Positions 18,601 to 28,566 of a stretch of DNA of 64,000 nt are shown in pieces. The notes beneath the pieces were generated by a model. It saw nothing but the letters and a program-made list of their open reading frames with translations. It was not told where the DNA came from and made no database searches. The stretch's first letter is position 1. Each line of letters begins with the position of its first letter. The stretch covers positions 1 through 64,000 of the forward strand of contig NZ_SMJX01000003.1 in NCBI RefSeq assembly GCF_004348535.1, given 5' to 3'. A program made the position numbers and the translations under genes. This DNA is from Actinomadura sp. KC216 (GTDB taxonomy: Bacteria > Actinomycetota > Actinomycetes > Streptosporangiales > Streptosporangiaceae).

Positions 18601-18813
18601 CTACGGCCGGTGGCGGTCCCGGCGTCGCATGTCGCGGACGGCCTTGGTCGTCTCGTAGCTGCCCCGCTCCTCGTCCAGCCGCACGTCGTCGCGGTCGGTG
18701 AACATGCCGACGAAGGCGACCAGCAGGCCGACGCCGCCGATCCACGGCTCGCGCCAGGCGAAGCTGAGCGCCACGCAGACGACGGCACAGGAGATGAGCA
18801 GCAAGAGCTTCAC
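18601..18813 (-). CDS. Small two-TM membrane protein
   Basis: 70 aa, GTG start with GAGGGGT upstream. Two short hydrophobic helices (KLLLLISCAVVCVALSFAW and GGVGLLVAFVGMF) followed by a charged tail (DRDDVRLDEERGSYETTKAVRDMRRRDR). No family recognised. It lies beyond the der terminator, so it is probably transcribed on its own. Confidence 0.6.
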   Translation of the reverse strand: MKLLLLISCAVVCVALSFAWREPWIGGVGLLVAFVGMFTDRDDVRLDEERGSYETTKAVRDMRRRDRHRP

Positions 18814-18901
18814 ACTTCACCCCTCGAACGCATGCGGGTGTCACCCGACTCAACGAGTAATGGAAGACTTACTCGCCGGTCGTAGAGGCATCCTGACACG
18901 C

Positions 18902-18936
18902 CGCGGCCCGCCGGGAAAGATCCCCAGCGGGCCGCG
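18902..18936 (-). terminator. Hairpin terminator after der
   Basis: CGCGGCCCGC (18902-18911) pairs exactly with GCGGGCCGCG (18927-18936), and the inner GGGA/TCCC adds four pairs around an AAGA loop. It lies 15 bp beyond the der stop on the minus strand. Confidence 0.7.
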
Positions 18937-18951
18937 TGCCGGATAATTCCG

Positions 18952-20340
18952 CTATTTCTTGCCCTTGCCGCGCTTCTCGCGGATCTTCATCGCGATGTCG
19001 AGGGGCGTCCCGTCGAACCCGAACTCCTCGCGCAGCCGCCGCTCGATGTAGCGCCGGTACCCCTCCTCCAGGAACCCGGACGTGAACAGCACGAACCGCG
19101 GCGGCCGCACGCCCGCCTGCGTCGCGAACAGCACGCGCGGCTGCTTGCCGCCGCGCACCGGATGCGGGTGCGAGCTGACCAGGTCGGCGAAGAACTGGTT
19201 GAGCTTGGACGTCGGGACGCGGGTCCCCCACCCGTCCAGGGCCGTCTCGATGGCCGGGACCAGCTTCTCCATGTGCCGCCCGGTCTTGGCGGAGACGTTC
19301 ACCCGCGGCGCCCAGCGCGCGTGGTGGAGCTGCCGGTCGATCTCCCGCTCCAGGTAGTGGCGGCGCTCCTCGTCCAGCAGGTCCCACTTGTTGTAGGCGA
19401 TGACCATCGCGCGGCCCGACGCGACGACCATCGAGATGATCCGCAGGTCCTGCTCGGCGAGGGGCTGGTCGGCGTCCACGAGCACGACCGCGACCTCGGC
19501 GCGCTCCAGCGCGGACTGGGTGCGCAGCGTCGCGTAGAAGTCGGCGCCCTGGTTCTCGCGGTGCCGCCGCCTGATCCCCGCGGTGTCGATGAACCGCCAG
19601 GTCCGGCCGCCGAGCTCGATCAGCTCGTCGACCGGGTCGCGGGTCGTGCCCGCCACCGCGTCCACGACCGCCCGGTTCTCCCCCGCCAGCTGGTTCAGCA
19701 GGCTCGACTTGCCGACGTTCGGGCGGCCCAGCAGCGCGATCCGGCGCGGCCCGCCCGTCTCCTCGCCGAAATCCTCCGGCGGCGCCTCCTCCGGCAGCGC
19801 GGCCAGCACCGCGTCGAGCAGGTCGCCGCTGCCGCGCCCGTGCAGCGCGCTGACCGGGTGCGGCTCGCCGATGCCGAGCGACCACAGCAGCGCCGCGTCC
19901 GCCTCGACGGCGGCGTTGTCGGCCTTGTTGGCGACCAGCACCACCGGCTTGCCGGAGCGGCGCAGGATCTCCACGACGGCCTCGTCCACGTCGGTGGCGC
20001 CGACGGTCGCGTCCACCACGAACATCACGACGTCGGCGAGCCCGACCGCGAGGCGGGCCTGCTCGGCGATCGCCGCGGCGAGCCCGGCCGAGTCGGGCAG
20101 CCAGCCGCCGGTGTCGACGACGGTGAACCGGCGGCCGCTCCACGACGCGTCGTAGGCGACCCGGTCGCGGGTCACGCCCGGGACGTCCTCCACGACCGCC
20201 TCGCGGCGCCCGAGGATCCGGTTGACCAGGGTGGACTTGCCGACGTTCGGCCGCCCGACCACCGCCACGACGGGCGCGGGCCCCTCGTCGGCGGCGACGT
20301 CCTCGACGACGTCGACGGTCTCGATCTCGTTATCGCTCAC
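18952..20340 (-). CDS. der: Ribosome biogenesis GTPase Der (EngA)
   Basis: About 462 aa with two tandem GTPase domains: G1 boxes [10 protein letters not shown] and [11 protein letters not shown]3 DTGG and DTAG, G4 NKAD and NKWD. A C-terminal KH-like domain follows ([31 protein letters not shown]...[27 protein letters not shown]) with a basic tail. Needed for 50S subunit maturation. GTG 20340 (SDNEIE) is preferred with GGGGAA upstream; GTG 20379, overlapping the cmk stop, is an alternative. Confidence 0.95.
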   Translation of the reverse strand: MSDNEIETVDVVEDVAADEGPAPVVAVVGRPNVGKSTLVNRILGRREAVVEDVPGVTRDRVAYDASWSGRRFTVVDTGGWLPDSAGLAAAIAEQARLAVGLADVVMFVVDATVGATDVDEAVVEILRRSGKPVVLVANKADNAAVEADAALLWSLGIGEPHPVSALHGRGSGDLLDAVLAALPEEAPPEDFGEETGGPRRIALLGRPNVGKSSLLNQLAGENRAVVDAVAGTTRDPVDELIELGGRTWRFIDTAGIRRRHRENQGADFYATLRTQSALERAEVAVVLVDADQPLAEQDLRIISMVVASGRAMVIAYNKWDLLDEERRHYLEREIDRQLHHARWAPRVNVSAKTGRHMEKLVPAIETALDGWGTRVPTSKLNQFFADLVSSHPHPVRGGKQPRVLFATQAGVRPPRFVLFTSGFLEEGYRRYIERRLREEFGFDGTPLDIAMKIREKRGKGKK

Positions 20341-20375
20341 TGTGAATTCCCCGCGGGGGCCGCCAGGCCGCCCGT

Positions 20376-21038
20376 TCACTCATGCTCTTTGGCGAGGCGG
20401 ACGACCGCCTCGATGACCTCGGCGAGGCTCAGCTCCGTCGAGTCGATCTCGTACGCGTCGCCCGCCCTGGTGAGCGGCGACGCCTTCCGGGTCGAGTCGA
20501 GCCGGTCGCGGCGGGCCTGCTCGGCCTGCGTGACCGTGACCGACGCGCCCGGGTCGGCCGCGAGGTCCTTCGCGCGGCGCGCCGCCCGGATCTCCTCGCT
20601 GGCCGTCAGGTACACCTTGACCGGCGCGTCCGGCGCGACGACCGTGCCGATGTCGCGGCCCTCCACCACGATCCCGCCGGACCCGATGATCTCGCGCTGC
20701 AGCGCGACCATCCGGGCGCGGACCGCCGGGACGGAGCTGACCGCGCTGACCGCGTTCGTCACAGCGCGGGTGCGGATGGGGGCGGACACGTCCGTCCCGT
20801 CCACCGTGATCGTCGGCGCGTCCGGGTCGGTGCCGGACGCGATCGCCGGCTCCCCGGCGCGGGCCTCGACCGCCGCGGCGTCCTCGACCGGCACGCCGTT
20901 CTCCAGTAGCCACCACGTCACGGCGCGGTACATGGCGCCCGTGTCCAGGTAGCGGAGCCCGAGCGCGCGGGCGACGCCCTTGGACGCGCTGGACTTGCCC
21001 GACCCGGAGGGTCCGTCCATGGCGATGACGAGCGGCAC
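20376..21038 (-). CDS. cmk: Cytidylate kinase
   Basis: 220 aa. P-loop [12 protein letters not shown] at the N-terminus, then [41 protein letters not shown] and the lid region RRAKDLA. Phosphorylates CMP and dCMP. The cmk-der order is conserved in actinomycetes and the two ends nearly touch here. Confidence 0.96.
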   Translation of the reverse strand: MPLVIAMDGPSGSGKSSASKGVARALGLRYLDTGAMYRAVTWWLLENGVPVEDAAAVEARAGEPAIASGTDPDAPTITVDGTDVSAPIRTRAVTNAVSAVSSVPAVRARMVALQREIIGSGGIVVEGRDIGTVVAPDAPVKVYLTASEEIRAARRAKDLAADPGASVTVTQAEQARRDRLDSTRKASPLTRAGDAYEIDSTELSLAEVIEAVVRLAKEHE

Positions 21039-21122
21039 GATCGATCCCTCTCTAGTCCGTCGGGCGCGCTGTGTCCCCCGGCGCGAGCCCCAGCGAACCA
21101 GGCTACCGGCCTCGCGGCACCG

Positions 21123-22259
21123 TCACGTCCCGGCGCTCCCGGCGGTCCCCGTCCCCCCGCTTCCGGCCGGGGACGGGACGGACCAGCCGCGGGCGCGCAG
21201 CTCCTCGGCCAGCGCCTCGGCCGACTCCGGCACCACGGCCAGCTCCAGCACGCCGAGCGGGCGGCCCGGCGAGTGCTCGATCGTCACGTCCTCGATGTTG
21301 ACCTGCGCGATCCCGGCCGCCTGGAAGATCATCGCGAGCTCGCCGGGACGGTCCGGGATGACGACCTGGACGGTCGCGTACGCGGGCTGGTCGCCGCCGT
21401 GCTTGCCCGGGATCCGGGACCGGCCCGCGTTCCCGCGCAGCAGCAGGTCGGCCACGTGCGCGGCGGCCTCCTCGCTGCCGTCGCGCAGCAGCGACGCGGC
21501 CACGGCCAGGTCGGTCGCGACGGCCTCCAGCACGTCCGCGACGGGCTGGGAGTTCGCCGACAGGATGCCGATCCACAGCCGGGGGTCGCTCGCCGCGATC
21601 CGGGTGACGTCCCGGACGCCCTGCCCGGACAGGCCGAGCGCGACGTCGTCCGCGCCGGTGAGCCGGGCGGCGACCGCGGCCGACACCACGTGCGGGCCGT
21701 GCGACACGAGCGCGACGGCCCGGTCGTGCTCGGCGGCGTCCACCTCGACGGGCATCGCGCCGCACGCCTGCGCCAGCGCCCGGACCGCGGCCACGGCCTC
21801 CGGCCTCGACTGCGGCGCCGCGCACAGCGCCCACGGGCGGCCGAGGAACAGGTCGGCGCGCGCCGCGCCCGGACCGGACCGCTCGCTGCCCGCGAGCGGA
21901 TGCCCAGCCACGAACGTCGCCAGGTCGCAGCCCAGGTCGGCGGCCTGCGCCAGCGGCAGCGCCTTCACGCTCGCGACATCGGTGTAGGCGGCGGCGAGGC
22001 GGCGCTTCTGCGCGTCCAGCAGCGTGACGGCCACCGCCGCGGGCGGCACCGCGAGCACCGCCAGGTCGGCGGGCTCGTCCAGCGGCCCGTCGGGGAGCGG
22101 CTCGCCGGCGTCCAGCTCGACCGCCAGCCGCAGCGCGGCCTCGTCCCGGTCGGCCAGCAGCACCTCGGCGCCGCGCTCCCGCATCGCCAGGGCGATCGAC
22201 GTCCCGATCAGGCCCGTCCCGACGACGACGATCCGCTGCGGCACCACGTCCTCACTCAC
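21123..22259 (-). CDS. tyrA: Prephenate dehydrogenase with ACT domain
   Basis: 378 aa from GTG 22259. N-terminal NAD-binding Rossmann motif (RIVVVGTGLIGTSIALAM), then VASVKALPL, the catalytic-region motif FVAGHPLAGSERSGPGAARADLF and SHGPHVVSAAVAARL. The C-terminal ~80 residues form an ACT domain (YATVQVVIPDRPGELAMIFQAAGIAQVNIEDVTIEHSPG) for tyrosine feedback. Immediately follows the AroH-type chorismate mutase gene, so the pair performs chorismate to prephenate to 4-hydroxyphenylpyruvate. Confidence 0.94.
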   Translation of the reverse strand: MSEDVVPQRIVVVGTGLIGTSIALAMRERGAEVLLADRDEAALRLAVELDAGEPLPDGPLDEPADLAVLAVPPAAVAVTLLDAQKRRLAAAYTDVASVKALPLAQAADLGCDLATFVAGHPLAGSERSGPGAARADLFLGRPWALCAAPQSRPEAVAAVRALAQACGAMPVEVDAAEHDRAVALVSHGPHVVSAAVAARLTGADDVALGLSGQGVRDVTRIAASDPRLWIGILSANSQPVADVLEAVATDLAVAASLLRDGSEEAAAHVADLLLRGNAGRSRIPGKHGGDQPAYATVQVVIPDRPGELAMIFQAAGIAQVNIEDVTIEHSPGRPLGVLELAVVPESAEALAEELRARGWSVPSPAGSGGTGTAGSAGT

Positions 22260-22285
22260 GCCCACAAACCCTACTGTCGTGACCC

Positions 22286-22648
22286 CTACTGTGCGATATC
22301 GAGGCGGAGCGCCGTCGCGCCGCGCAGGTAGACGTGCTGGACGTCCGCGCGGGGCCGGTCCGTCTCGATGTGCGCCATGAGCCGGATCACCCGGGGCAGC
22401 GCGCCCGGCACGCCGATCTCCGTCGCGCACAGCAGCGGCACCTCGTGGAAGCCGAGCTTGCGGGCGGCGAGCGCCGGGAACTCCGCCGTCAGGTCCGGCG
22501 TCACCGTGAAGATGACGCTGATCACGTCGTCGGTGCTCAGCTCGTTGCGGGACATCACCTCGGTGACGAGCTCCGTCGTCGCCTCCAGGATCTGCCCCCG
22601 CTCGTCGGCGTCGATCTGCGTCGCCCCGCGGACCGCCCGTACCGTCAC
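22286..22648 (-). CDS. aroH: Chorismate mutase, AroH type
   Basis: 120 aa; the compact AroH fold (VRAVRGATQIDADERGQILEATTELVTEVMSRNEL...VISVIFTVTPDLTAEFPALAARKLGF...LLCATEIGVPGALPRVIRLMAH...VYLRGATALR). Key Arg (VRGAT), Glu (TEI) and Arg (YLRGA) positions are kept. GTG start with GAGGGGGAG upstream. Operon with tyrA. Confidence 0.93.
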   Translation of the reverse strand: MTVRAVRGATQIDADERGQILEATTELVTEVMSRNELSTDDVISVIFTVTPDLTAEFPALAARKLGFHEVPLLCATEIGVPGALPRVIRLMAHIETDRPRADVQHVYLRGATALRLDIAQ

Positions 22649-22701
22649 AGCCTGCTCCCCCTCCTCGGAGTCCGTCCTGCCATCCAGCCCGCGTCCTGCC
22701 G

Positions 22702-23433
22702 CTACAGGTCGACCGCCTTGTACAGGTCGCCGACCTCGTGCACGGACAGCGCCCGCATCGTGCCCGGCTTCAGCGAGCCCAGCTTGATCGGCCCGAACTC
22801 TATGCGCGCGAGCTGCTGGACGGGGAACCCGACCTCCTTCAGCAGCCGCCGGACGATGTGCTTGCGCCCCTCGTGCAGCGTGATCTCCACCAGGACGCGC
22901 CTGCCGACCTGGTCGAAGATCCGGAACTTGTCGGCCTTGGCGGGGCCGTCCTCCAGCGTCACGCCCGCCCGCAGCCGCTTGCCGAGGTCGCGCGGGATCG
23001 GGCCGTGGATCTCCGCCAGGTAGGTCTTCTGCACCCCGTAGGACGGGTGCGTGAGGCGGTGCGACAGCTCCCCGTCGTTGGTGAGCAGGATCAGGCCCTC
23101 GGTGTCGGTGTCGAGCCGCCCGACGTGGAACAGCCGCTCGGGCACCTCCACGTAGTCGGCGAGGGACTTGCGGCCCCGCTCGTCCGACATGGTCGACACC
23201 ACGCCGCGCGGCTTGTTGATCGCGTAGTAGCGCATCTCGGCGCGGGTCTCGACGCGCTTGCCGTCCACGTGGATGACGGCGCGGCGCGGGTCGACGCGCT
23301 CGCCGAACCGGAACACCCGCTTCCCGTCGACGGTGACGCGGCCCTCGCCGATCAGTTCCTCGCAGTGGCGGCGGCTGCCGATCCCGGCCTCGGCCAGGAC
23401 CTTCTGCAGCCGCACGCCCTCGTTCTCGCTCAC
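22702..23433 (-). CDS. rluB: rRNA pseudouridine synthase RluB/RsuA family
   Basis: 243 aa. N-terminal S4 RNA-binding domain (VRLQKVLAEAGIGSRRHCEELIGEGRVTVDGK), then the catalytic motif HVGRLDTDTEGLILLTNDG with the nucleophilic Asp, and KTYLAEI, RKHIVRRLLKEVGFPV. Isomerises a uridine in 23S rRNA. GTG start overlaps the scpB stop, the usual actinomycete order. Confidence 0.93.
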   Translation of the reverse strand: MSENEGVRLQKVLAEAGIGSRRHCEELIGEGRVTVDGKRVFRFGERVDPRRAVIHVDGKRVETRAEMRYYAINKPRGVVSTMSDERGRKSLADYVEVPERLFHVGRLDTDTEGLILLTNDGELSHRLTHPSYGVQKTYLAEIHGPIPRDLGKRLRAGVTLEDGPAKADKFRIFDQVGRRVLVEITLHEGRKHIVRRLLKEVGFPVQQLARIEFGPIKLGSLKPGTMRALSVHEVGDLYKAVDL

Positions 23434-24071
23434 GTGTCCTCAACTATGTCGTCAGGCAGGTCGTCGGGCAGGTAGGGGGCGAGCTCGGGGAGCTCGTCGA
23501 GGTCGCGGAGCCCGAGCCGCTCCAGGAAGTACCCGGTGGTGCGGTACAGGTGCGCCTGGGACTCGGGGTCCTGCCCGGCGTCCTCGATCAGGCCGCGCAG
23601 CGTCAGCGTCCGCATGACGCCGTCGCTGTTGACGCCCCGGATCGCCGACACGCGCGCCCGGCTCACCGGCTGCCGGTAGGCGACGACGGCGAGCGTCTCC
23701 AGCGCGGCCTGCGTGAGCCGCGCCTGCTGCCCGTCGGTGACGAACCGCTCCACGACGGGCGCGCACGCGTCCCGGGTGTAGAAGCGCCAGCCGCCGGCGA
23801 CCTCCCTGAGATCGAACCCGCGGCCCTGCTCGGTGTATTCCGCGGCCAGCTCCCGCAGCGTCTCCGCGACCTCGCCGCGCGGGCGCTCCAGCAGCTGCGC
23901 GAGGGTCATCTCGGTGACGGGCTCGTCCACCACCAGCAGGATCGCCTCGATGGACGCGCGCAGCCGGGGAAACTCCGGAGGCTCCGCCGGCGTCTCCGGC
24001 TCCGGCGTCTCCGGCTCCGGCGTCTCCGGCTCCGGCGTTTCCGGCGCGGCCTCGCCGGGGTCGTCACTCAT
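23430..24071 (-). CDS. scpB: Segregation and condensation protein B
   Basis: 213 aa. Two winged-helix domains (FPRLRASIEAILLVVDEPVTEMTLAQLL...; QAALETLAVVAYRQPVSRARVSAIRGVNSDGVMRTLTLRGLIEDAG). Partner of ScpA and the SMC kleisin complex in chromosome condensation. The N-terminus carries a low-complexity PETPE repeat encoded by a 15-bp tandem repeat. Overlaps scpA by 8 bp. Confidence 0.94.
   Translation of the reverse strand: MSDDPGEAAPETPEPETPEPETPEPETPAEPPEFPRLRASIEAILLVVDEPVTEMTLAQLLERPRGEVAETLRELAAEYTEQGRGFDLREVAGGWRFYTRDACAPVVERFVTDGQQARLTQAALETLAVVAYRQPVSRARVSAIRGVNSDGVMRTLTLRGLIEDAGQDPESQAHLYRTTGYFLERLGLRDLDELPELAPYLPDDLPDDIVEDT
23989..24043 (-). repeat. 15-bp tandem repeat in scpB encoding (PETPE)n
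   Basis: The plus-strand unit GGCGTCTCCGGCTCC repeats three times perfectly (23989-24033) and then partly. In the protein it gives PETPEPETPEPETPEPETP near the N-terminus, outside the winged-helix domains. Likely length-variable between strains. Confidence 0.85.
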
Positions 24072-24975
24072 CGTCCGCCTCGTCCTTCTTCTTCGGGTCT
24101 TCGCCGTCCGGCCGGGGTGAGCCCTCGTAGTCGTCGCCGACCTCGACGTCGCCCTCGTCGGCGCCGGTCCACGTGACGCGCAGCTCGCCGAGCGGCTCGT
24201 CCTGCTCGAACGCGACGTTCTGCTCCCGGTACAGCTCCAGCAGCGCCAGGAACCGCGCGACGACCTCGTAGGTGCCCTCGGCGTCGGAGGCGAGGACGCG
24301 GAACGTCGTCCGGCGGAGCCGCCGGAGCCGCTCCACGACGATCGCGGCCTGCTCCTTGACGCTGGCCTTCGGCTGGTAGATGTGCTCGACGGAGACCGAC
24401 GGCGGCTCCTTCGGCGTGAACGCCTTGGCGGCGAGCCGGGCGAACTCGTCCGGGCCGAGGCCGAGCAGCACCTCCGGCAGCACGTTCGCGAACCTCGGCT
24501 CCATCGGCACGATCCGCGGGAACCGCCGGGACGCCTCGGCGATCCGCGCCGCGATCACCTGCGCGACCTCCTTGTAGGCGCGGTACTGCAGGAGCCGCGC
24601 GAACAGCAGGTCGCGGGCGTCCAGGAGGGCGAGGTCGTCCTCGTCGTCGACCTCGCCGGACGGCAGCAGCCGCGCGGCCTTGAGGTCGAGGAGGGTCGCG
24701 GCGACCAGCAGGAAGTGGCTGGCCTGGTCGAGGTCCCAGTCCTGGCCGTGCGCGTGGATGTGGGCGATGAAGTCGTCGGTGACCTTGTGCAGCGACACCT
24801 CGGTGATGTCGAGCTTGTGCTTGGAGATCAGGCCGAGCAGCAGGTCGAACGGGCCCTCGAAGTTGTCCAGGTGGACGCGGAAGCCGTGCTCCTCCTCGGC
24901 CTCGTGCCCCGGCCGGGGCGACGTCTCGTCCACGTCGCTCACGGTAGCGGAGGACGTCTCCTGCACTGTGCTCAC
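24064..24975 (-). CDS. scpA: Segregation and condensation protein A (kleisin)
   Basis: 303 aa from GTG 24975. N-terminal kleisin region FRVHLDNFEGPFDLLLGLISKHKLDITEVSLHKVTDDFIAHI, helical middle (FLLVAATLLDLKAARLLP), and a C-terminal winged helix (LRRTTFRVLASDAEGTYEVVARFLALLELYREQNVAFEQDEPLGELRVTW). An acidic, Lys-rich tail (DGEDPKKKDEADDE) follows. Bridges SMC heads with ScpB. Confidence 0.94.
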   Translation of the reverse strand: MSTVQETSSATVSDVDETSPRPGHEAEEEHGFRVHLDNFEGPFDLLLGLISKHKLDITEVSLHKVTDDFIAHIHAHGQDWDLDQASHFLLVAATLLDLKAARLLPSGEVDDEDDLALLDARDLLFARLLQYRAYKEVAQVIAARIAEASRRFPRIVPMEPRFANVLPEVLLGLGPDEFARLAAKAFTPKEPPSVSVEHIYQPKASVKEQAAIVVERLRRLRRTTFRVLASDAEGTYEVVARFLALLELYREQNVAFEQDEPLGELRVTWTGADEGDVEVGDDYEGSPRPDGEDPKKKDEADDE

Positions 24976-25050
24976 CGGCCATATCGTCCCACGCGCGGCG
25001 CGTGCTCGCACCACGGCCGGTCACGAGCCGTGACGGCGCGCCGCGGCCCG

Positions 25051-25707
25051 CTACCTACCGATCAGCCGCCGGACGATGCCCTCCACGTGCGCCTGGGTGA
25101 ACGTCTCCGGCGGACCGTCGATGGAGACCTCGCTGCCGGTGATGGGCGCGGTCACCTGGGCGGGCGACGACACCAGCGCGCCGCCGACGATCATGCCCAT
25201 GTTCCCGGCGGGAAGCCGGGACTGGAACGCCTGCGCGGCCTTGCCGGTCAGGGCCGCGAAGCCGGAGGCGTCCCCGGGCGCCAGCGTCAGCGCGACGCTC
25301 CAGCCGGCGGCGCCCCGCGCGGGGTCGGGCGGCACCGCCGCTACCTTCTCGAGCCGCCGCACCGTCAGCGCCTCCGGGCCGAACTGGTAGCAGTTGGACT
25401 TGTCGGGCGGGGCGAGGGCGCCACCGGTGCAGGGCGGCGGCGACTCCTGCGCGACCAGCCTGAACGTCAGCGGCTCGCGCAGGTCGACGGGCCCGGAGGA
25501 GAGCGGCTTGGACGACTCGTCGTCCTCCCCCAGCACCAGGATCGCGACGGCCGTCACGGCGAGGACGGCCACGACCACCGCCGCGACCGCCGCGATCACC
25601 ACGACGGCAACCGGCCTCGGGCCCCGCCCTTGCGGCGGCGGCTGCGGCGGGATCGGCTGCGGAGGCGGGACGGCCGCGGGCGGGGGCTCGCCGGGGGGCT
25701 GGCTCAC
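25051..25707 (-). CDS. Membrane-anchored SecDF P1-head-like protein
   Basis: 218 aa. Pro-rich cytoplasmic N-terminus (residues 1-30), one TM helix (VAVVVIAAVAAVVVAVLAVTAVAILVLG), then an extracytoplasmic domain resembling the P1 head subdomain of SecD (YQFGPEALTVRRLEKVAAV...WSVALTLAPGDASGFAALTGKAA...MGMIVGGALVSSPAQVTAPITGSEVSIDGP.FTQAHVEGIVRRL). Probably an accessory envelope protein; not SecD itself because the other TM segments are absent. Confidence 0.75.
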   Translation of the reverse strand: MSQPPGEPPPAAVPPPQPIPPQPPPQGRGPRPVAVVVIAAVAAVVVAVLAVTAVAILVLGEDDESSKPLSSGPVDLREPLTFRLVAQESPPPCTGGALAPPDKSNCYQFGPEALTVRRLEKVAAVPPDPARGAAGWSVALTLAPGDASGFAALTGKAAQAFQSRLPAGNMGMIVGGALVSSPAQVTAPITGSEVSIDGPPETFTQAHVEGIVRRLIGR

Positions 25708-25786
25708 GTTGTGTCCGTTCGTCAGGAGCGGCGTGTCCGCGCGTCACGAGCGGGGCGGGGCGCCGCCACGGGCCCGCGTAACGGGC

Positions 25787-26698
25787 TCACGCGACCTCCG
25801 CCCACCGGGCGAGCACCTCCCGGGCCAGAGCGCGGTAGGCGTTCGCGCCCATCGAGTTGGGGTCGAAGAACGTGATCGGCTCGCCGGCGACGGTCGCGTC
25901 CGGGAACCGCACGGTGCGGTTGATGACGGTGTGGAACACCTGGTCGCCGAACGCCTCGACGATGCGGCCGAGGACCTCCCGCGTGTGCAGGGTCCGCGAG
26001 TCGTACATCGTGCCGAGGACGCCGTCGATCACCAGGCTCGGGTTGATCCGGCCCTGCACCTTCTCGATGGTCTCCATCAGCAGCGCCACGCCGCGCATCG
26101 CGAAGTACTCGCACTCCAGCGGGATCAGCACGCCCTCGCTGGCGGCCAGCGCGTTGATGGTGAGCAGGCCGAGCGACGGCTGGCAGTCGATGAGGACATA
26201 GTCGTAGTGCTCGACGGCCGACTTCAGCGCGCCCTGCAGGATGTACTCGCGGCCGACCTCGTGGACGAGCTGGACCTCCGCGCCGGACAGGTCGATGTTG
26301 CTCGGCAGCAGCTCCATCCCGTCGACGCCGGTCTCGATGACGACGTCCTCCCACTCGACGTCGCGTTCGAGCAGCATGTTGTGGACCGTCACGTCCAGCT
26401 GGCGCGGGTCGCCCTTGCCGAGGCCGACCGAGAGCGCGCCCTGCGGGTCGAAGTCGACGAGCAGGACACGGCGGCCGAACTCGGCGAGCGCGGCGCCCAG
26501 GTTGATCGTCGTGGTGGTCTTGCCGACGCCGCCCTTCTGGTTGCAGACGGCGACGATCCGCGCCGGCCCGTGCTCGTCCAGGGGTTCCGGTTCGGGGAAC
26601 ACCGGCACGGGTCTCTGCGTGGGCCCGAGGGCCCGGCTCGGATCGGTCTCGATGGTGGCGGAGGAAAGGACTCCATCCGCACCGTTAGTGCTGGTCAC
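25787..26698 (-). CDS. parA: ParA/Soj family chromosome-partitioning ATPase
   Basis: 303 aa. Deviant Walker A CNQKGGVGKTTTTINLG, Walker A' LLVDFDPQGALSVGLG and Walker B DYVLIDCQPSLGLLTINAL. GTG 26698 is preceded by GGGAGGGATCTG. No parB is next to it, so this is the extra ParA that sits between scpA and xerD in actinomycetes, not the origin-proximal parAB pair. Confidence 0.92.
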   Translation of the reverse strand: MTSTNGADGVLSSATIETDPSRALGPTQRPVPVFPEPEPLDEHGPARIVAVCNQKGGVGKTTTTINLGAALAEFGRRVLLVDFDPQGALSVGLGKGDPRQLDVTVHNMLLERDVEWEDVVIETGVDGMELLPSNIDLSGAEVQLVHEVGREYILQGALKSAVEHYDYVLIDCQPSLGLLTINALAASEGVLIPLECEYFAMRGVALLMETIEKVQGRINPSLVIDGVLGTMYDSRTLHTREVLGRIVEAFGDQVFHTVINRTVRFPDATVAGEPITFFDPNSMGANAYRALAREVLARWAEVA

Positions 26699-26843
26699 CA
26701 GATCCCTCCCCGGCGGCCCGGAAATGCCATCCAGAACGGGGACTCTAGGCCCGTACCTCCCCGGTCTCAAGCCGACGCGCGCCGATCGTCGCGATTTGTC
26801 AGCTCCTCGGCGCGCGGCTTGTCAGGTTCGGAAGGCGCGGATG

Positions 26844-27893
26844 TCAGGTGCGGGCGCGGGGATGGGAGGTCGCGTAGACCTCGCGCAGGAGCTGGACGGT
26901 CACCAGCGTGTAGACCTGCGTCGTGGTGACGGACGCGTGCCCCAGCAGCTCCTGGACGACGCGGACGTCGGCTCCCCCGTCCAGCAGATGCGTGGCGAAC
27001 GAGTGCCGCAGCGTGTGCGGCGACACCTCCGACAGGTGCGCGCGGTCGGCGGCGGCGCGCAGCACCATCCACGCGCCCTGCCGCGACAGCCGCCCGCCGC
27101 GCGCGTTCAGGAACAGCGCGGGGCCGCCCCGCCCGGCCGCCGCGAGTTCGGGACGGGCCCGGACCAGGTAGGCGTCCACGGCCTCGCGGGCGTAGTCGCC
27201 GATCGGCACGACCCGGGCCTTGCCGCCCTTGCCGGCGACGCGGACGAACCCGTCCGCCAGGTCGAGGTCGTCGACGTCGAGGCCGACGGCCTCGGAGATC
27301 CGCGCGCCCGACCCGTACAGCAGCTCCAGCAGCGCCCGGTCGCGCAGCCCGCGGGCCGTGCCGGGATCGCCGGGCGCGGACGCGGCGGCGAGGAGCCGTT
27401 CGACCTCGTCCAGCGAGATGGCCTTGGGCAGGCGGCGCGGCGGCGTCGGGGGCTTGACGTCGGCGGCGGGGTCGTGGGCGGCGAGGCCCTCGCGCAGCGC
27501 GAAGCGGTGCAGCCCGCGGACGGCGACGAGTGCCCGTGCCGCGGAGCCGGCCGACAGCGGCGGATGGTCGTCGTCGCCCTCCCGCAGCGTCAGCAGGTAC
27601 GCGCGGACGTCGTCCTCGGTGACGTCGCCGATGGCCCCGCGGCCCCGCCCGTCCTGGATCTGCACGTAGCGGCGCAGGTCGCGGCGGTAGGAGCTGAGCG
27701 TGTTCGCCGCCAGGCCCCGCTCGACCGCGAGGTGCCCCAGGTAGGTGCCCACGGCGGAGCCGAGCGCGGAACCGGTGTCGGGCGCGGGAGCGGGGGTCCG
27801 CGCGGCGCTCCGGGGGGTCGGCGACGGGGACAGTGCGGCACCTCTTCCGGCCGTGGGCTCCGGGGACCCGCCCATCATGCCCCCTCCGGCCAC
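26844..27893 (-). CDS. xerD: Site-specific tyrosine recombinase XerD
   Basis: 349 aa. N-terminal SAM-like domain ([27 protein letters not shown]), catalytic domain with Arg in [16 protein letters not shown], Lys in [12 protein letters not shown], HxxR in [14 protein letters not shown], His in [11 protein letters not shown] and the Tyr nucleophile in VYTLV. Resolves chromosome dimers with XerC at dif. A 45-residue Pro/Ala-rich leader precedes the fold; an internal start is possible. Confidence 0.93.
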   Translation of the reverse strand: MAGGGMMGGSPEPTAGRGAALSPSPTPRSAARTPAPAPDTGSALGSAVGTYLGHLAVERGLAANTLSSYRRDLRRYVQIQDGRGRGAIGDVTEDDVRAYLLTLREGDDDHPPLSAGSAARALVAVRGLHRFALREGLAAHDPAADVKPPTPPRRLPKAISLDEVERLLAAASAPGDPGTARGLRDRALLELLYGSGARISEAVGLDVDDLDLADGFVRVAGKGGKARVVPIGDYAREAVDAYLVRARPELAAAGRGGPALFLNARGGRLSRQGAWMVLRAAADRAHLSEVSPHTLRHSFATHLLDGGADVRVVQELLGHASVTTTQVYTLVTVQLLREVYATSHPRART

Positions 27894-27936
27894 CGGAGGG
27901 GGATCTCATCCGGCTCAGCCCTCCGGCGCGTCGGGC

Positions 27937-28566
27937 TCAGTCCTCCGGCGCGTCGGGCGGGCGCAGGCCCGCGAACCCGGACGCGCGGGCCGCGTGCGCC
28001 GCGAGGACGCCCATGCAGGCGATCGCGTTGTGCACCTCGCCCGCCAGCACCTTGCGGACGGCCTCGTCCAGCGGCACCCACACCACCGGCATGTCGGCCT
28101 CCTCGTGGACGCGCTCGAAGTCGATCTCGTCGGCGGGCACCTCGGTGAGGCCGCGGGCCAGGAAGATCCGGACGCGCTCGTCGGTCATGCCGGGCGAGGT
28201 GAACACGTCGAGGAGGGTGTCCCACCGGTCGGCGCGGTACCCGGCCTCCTCCAGCAGCTCCCGCTCGGCGAGCTTGTGCAGCGGCTCGCCGTGCACGTCC
28301 CGCAGCCCGGCGGGCGCCTCCCACAGCAGCCGCGACACCGGATGCCGGTACTGCCGCAGCAGCATCGCCCGGTCATCGTCGTCGAGCGCGAGGACGCCCA
28401 CGGACCCGACGTGCGCGATCACGTCCCGGGTGACGACCTCGGTGCCGTCGCCGCGCGGCATCTCGACCCTGTCCTGCCGGACGCCGAACACGCGCCCCTG
28501 AAAGACGGTGCTCCGCTCCACGACCGTCCAGCGTTCGGGCCGGTCGCGGACGTCGTCCGGCGTCAC
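27937..28566 (-). CDS. Nudix hydrolase, ADP-ribose pyrophosphatase type
   Basis: 209 aa from GTG 28566. Nudix box in [28 protein letters not shown], with the REUxEExGU core intact (RELLEEAGY), preceded by VLLRQYRHP-type [16 protein letters not shown]. Likely hydrolyses ADP-ribose. Start overlaps the pyrG stop (GTGA), so it is coupled to CTP synthase. Confidence 0.9.
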   Translation of the reverse strand: MTPDDVRDRPERWTVVERSTVFQGRVFGVRQDRVEMPRGDGTEVVTRDVIAHVGSVGVLALDDDDRAMLLRQYRHPVSRLLWEAPAGLRDVHGEPLHKLAERELLEEAGYRADRWDTLLDVFTSPGMTDERVRIFLARGLTEVPADEIDFERVHEEADMPVVWVPLDEAVRKVLAGEVHNAIACMGVLAAHAARASGFAGLRPPDAPED